Shown: positions 62,372-64,000 of the stretch, one piece after another
Numbering within the stretch: the stretch's first letter is position 1
Layout of the letters: each line of letters starts with the position of its first letter
Made by a program: the position numbers and the translations under genes
The notes under the pieces: model-generated
What the model was told of the DNA's origin: nothing
What the model saw: the letters and a program-made list of their open reading frames with translations, nothing else
Databases searched by the model: none
Assembly: GCF_017565645.3 (NCBI RefSeq)
Contig: NZ_CP086136.1
Location: 4,385,501-4,449,500, forward strand
Source of the DNA: Bradyrhizobium barranii subsp. barranii
GTDB lineage: Bacteria; Pseudomonadota; Alphaproteobacteria; Rhizobiales; Xanthobacteraceae
Length of the DNA: 64,000 bases
Direction of reading: 5' to 3'

Positions 62372-62515
62372 ATGCGCCGTCTGGTTTTCGTAATCGCCTT
62401 GCTCGCAGTCGCCACAGCAGGAATCTCGGCGTCGTTTGCCGCAGTTCGCCACGCCAAGACGCTGACATTCTCCGAGCGCTTTGCTCCGGCGCTCGAGTTG
62501 ATGGCGCAGCGCTAG
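62372..62515 (+). CDS. 47-residue exported or membrane peptide
   Basis: AGGAGG at 62361-62366 lies 5 nt before ATG 62372. The peptide begins with a signal-like helix (MRRLVFVIALLAVATAG, continuing ISASFA) and ends FSERFAPALELMAQR. GC-rich third positions throughout. No family recognised. It lies alone between divergent or convergent small genes; the preceding ~270 bp (62096-62371) contain a short ACCCCA/TGGGGT dyad at 62329-62346 but no other gene. Confidence 0.6.
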   Translation: MRRLVFVIALLAVATAGISASFAAVRHAKTLTFSERFAPALELMAQR

Positions 62516-62558
62516 CGGTGTAGCGCCTCGCAGTCGCCGCTACGCAACGGTGGGACGA

Positions 62559-62762
62559 TCACTTCTGGTGCTGCGGGCCGGGTGAGGACAGAAGGCGTTC
62601 GATCTCGGCGGCCGCCTCGCCGTTGCGCGCCTTCTGCAACAGTGTGTGGCGTTCGGTGCCGGCGGGCAGCTTCTTGGCCGCGGCGCGGGCGTCCTGCGTG
62701 AACCTGTTCAGGCGCTCCTGGAGTGACAGGGCCGGTCGCGTGCGGTTGCGCTTCTTGGTCAT
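62559..62762 (-). CDS. 67-residue basic helical hypothetical protein
   Basis: MTKKRNRTRPALSLQERLNR starts the protein, followed by a helical, Ala/Arg-rich body (FTQDARAAAKKLPAGTERHTLLQKA) ending SPGPQHQK. Highly charged, no membrane segment. Similar small proteins are widespread in Bradyrhizobium without function. Codon usage matches neighbours. Convergent with the 47-residue peptide gene (43-bp gap). Confidence 0.65.
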   Translation of the reverse strand: MTKKRNRTRPALSLQERLNRFTQDARAAAKKLPAGTERHTLLQKARNGEAAAEIERLLSSPGPQHQK

Positions 62763-62924
62763 GGCTGCACCTTTCCGGCGCAAAGCCAACCATGGGGAGG
62801 CGAGTGGCGTCCTTAACTTTTGTTGGAACCGGGGGCGTGGATCGCGGGTTTTTCATTGCAGCGGCGCTTCGGCGCCAGGGATTGCAATACAGGTCCCATC
62901 TCATACCAACCGGAGCTAGCTCGC

Positions 62925-63656
62925 GTGCCCAGCGATACGATCCGTGCTGCGCTTGTCAGGCGTTTGCGTACATCTTCCGGCATCTCGGACGACGACGTGA
63001 AGGAGATCGAGGCGCTCCCGATTGCGGTTTGTCAATATTCGGCGGAGGCGCCCGTGGTGCGCGACGGCGAGCGCGCAACCGATTGCTGCCTGATCGCAGA
63101 TGGCTTCTGTGCGCGTTCCAAGACGATAGCAAGCGGCAAGCGTCAGATCCTCTCTATCCACATCCCCGGCGAGATCCCCGACCTGATGAGCCTGTTTCTG
63201 CACGTGATGGATCACGACCTGTCGACGCTGACGCCGTGCACGCTCGGCTTCATCAGTCACGAAACGCTGCGAAAATTGCACCAGCGCAGTCCAAGCGTTG
63301 CCGAGCTGTTTTGGCGAGACACGCTGATCGACGCCGCGATGTTTCGCGAATGGATCGTCAACGTCGGCCAGCGTCCCGCGCCCGCAAGGCTTGCCCATGT
63401 CATGATCGAGCTGCGCGAACGCCTCCGGGTCATCGGGCATCTTGACGGCAACAGCTTCGAGATGCCGCTGACCCAGGAGCAGATCGGCGAAGCCCTGGGA
63501 ATCACCGGGGTGCACGCCAACCGCGTGATCAAGCAGTTGCGGCAGGAGGGCATCGTCGAGCTGCACCGCGGCCGCGTCACGGTGCTGGACGAGCGGAAAT
63601 TTCTGGACCTTGCCGATTTCGACGGCCGTTACCTGCATCAGTCGCCAACGCTTTGA
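62925..63656 (+). CDS. Crp/Fnr family transcriptional regulator
   Basis: A 243-residue regulator. Residues ~30-150 form the cyclic-nucleotide-binding-like beta-roll (SAEAPVVRDGERATDCCLIADGFCARSK; ILSIHIPGEIPDLMSL). The C-terminal winged helix (MPLTQEQIGEALGITGVHANRVIKQLRQEGIVELHRGRVTV) is typical Crp/Fnr. No Fnr-type Cys cluster is seen, so it is not an oxygen-sensing Fnr. GTG 62925 has GGAG 9 nt upstream. Target genes unknown. Confidence 0.88.
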   Translation: MPSDTIRAALVRRLRTSSGISDDDVKEIEALPIAVCQYSAEAPVVRDGERATDCCLIADGFCARSKTIASGKRQILSIHIPGEIPDLMSLFLHVMDHDLSTLTPCTLGFISHETLRKLHQRSPSVAELFWRDTLIDAAMFREWIVNVGQRPAPARLAHVMIELRERLRVIGHLDGNSFEMPLTQEQIGEALGITGVHANRVIKQLRQEGIVELHRGRVTVLDERKFLDLADFDGRYLHQSPTL

Positions 63657-63795
63657 GGCGCGCAGGCGACTTGACCTACCGCAAATTCGTATCGGTGCAG
63701 GGCGCTATGGTCCGTCGGCATGATTGCCGAACCGGTGTTGCCTGAATGTCGAGGGCGCAGGTGGTTCCGAGACATGCTGACCTGGAGGCATCACC

Positions 63796-63963
63796 GTGAG
63801 CGCAATCTTTCGCATTCTCTTCATCGTTGCCGGTGCCATCACCGCGCTGTTCGTCGCGCGCGATGCCCTGAATTTCACGATCATCCAGACCTTCGTTGCC
63901 GTTCTGCTCGTCACCGCCATCGTCGGCGTCGGAAGCTTCTGGAGCCAGCGACGGAAAACATGA
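63796..63963 (+). CDS. 55-residue membrane protein with two hydrophobic segments
   Basis: GTG 63796 is preceded by GGAGG at 63784-63788 (7 nt). Two helices are visible: AIFRILFIVAGAITALFVA and TFVAVLLVTAIVGVGSFW, with a short loop (RDALNFTIIQ) and a basic tail (SQRRKT). No family recognised with confidence. The last 37 bases of the window after it contain nothing identifiable. Confidence 0.6.
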   Translation: MSAIFRILFIVAGAITALFVARDALNFTIIQTFVAVLLVTAIVGVGSFWSQRRKT

Positions 63964-64000
63964 CGGATGTGAGAGCCGCGTGCTGGCGCAGCCGGCTAGG

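Noticed and set aside
1..64000. tRNA, rRNA, CRISPR arrays and phage genes
   Set aside because: No cloverleaf-like stretch, no regularly spaced direct repeats with spacers, and no integrase, capsid or terminase motifs were found. A covariance-model scan was not possible here.

Overview
The window is 64 kb of GC-rich, densely coding chromosome from an alphaproteobacterium, most probably Bradyrhizobium or a close relative. Four things point there. A five-gene heme-copper oxidase operon is laid out like coxMNOP. An acpXL-fabZXL-fabF2XL-fabF1XL-lpxXL cluster makes the very-long-chain acyl group of lipid A. Families common in Bradyrhizobiaceae are present (DUF2865, DUF2189, DUF2478). The intergenic palindromic repeats are of types I associate with that genus. 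No tRNA, rRNA, CRISPR array, prophage, nod or nif gene was seen.

Layout. 0-2 kb: TerB-like fragment, small membrane protein, TerC/YjbE and YqhA-type membrane proteins. 2-7.3 kb: AraC regulator, DUF2478 protein, aldehyde dehydrogenase, a cysteine-synthase gene broken by one in-frame amber codon, and a ModE-type regulator. 7.4-14.7 kb: a catabolic operon on the minus strand (MFS permease, cupin, alpha/beta hydrolase, FMN reductase, acyl-CoA-dehydrogenase-fold monooxygenase). It is separated from a divergent LuxR-type regulator by a complete 1630-bp IS1380-family element with 23-bp inverted repeats and a CTAG target duplication. 14.8-17.5 kb: a one-component regulator divergent from a second aldehyde dehydrogenase, with two palindromic operator candidates between them. 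17.7-22.3 kb: two COG4705 membrane proteins and a small exported protein, divergent from an OmpR/QseB-type two-component system; the shared promoter region holds two 11-bp-phased direct repeats. 22.3-26.9 kb: a frameshifted alpha/beta hydrolase, class II DAHP synthase, diacylglycerol kinase and glutamine-dependent NAD synthetase.

27-31.6 kb: cytochrome oxidase operon. 32-34.7 kb: DUF2189, DUF2865 and a small exported protein. 35-38.6 kb: cysS, a 37-residue membrane peptide, a GNAT acetyltransferase and cimA, tightly packed with two ATGA overlaps. 38.7-45.8 kb: VOC protein, LOG-family protein, Atm1-type ABC exporter, psd-pssA (phosphatidylethanolamine synthesis), RraA-like protein, SDR. 46-51.9 kb: motAB-like pair and two tandem Kup potassium transporters. 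52-56 kb: rhodanese, class I aminotransferase, PotF-like binding protein and an outer-membrane beta-barrel. 56.2-60.4 kb: VLCFA/lipid A operon. 60.6-64 kb: small proteins, a ParB-like protein and a Crp/Fnr regulator.

Most of the window is ordinary core chromosome. The points worth following are: the IS1380 insertion between the monooxygenase operon and its probable regulator; two genes each disabled by a single change; the paired response-regulator boxes; a FabF2XL that has lost most of its ketosynthase catalytic residues; and a VLCFA operon without the alcohol-dehydrogenase gene found at this position in Rhizobium.
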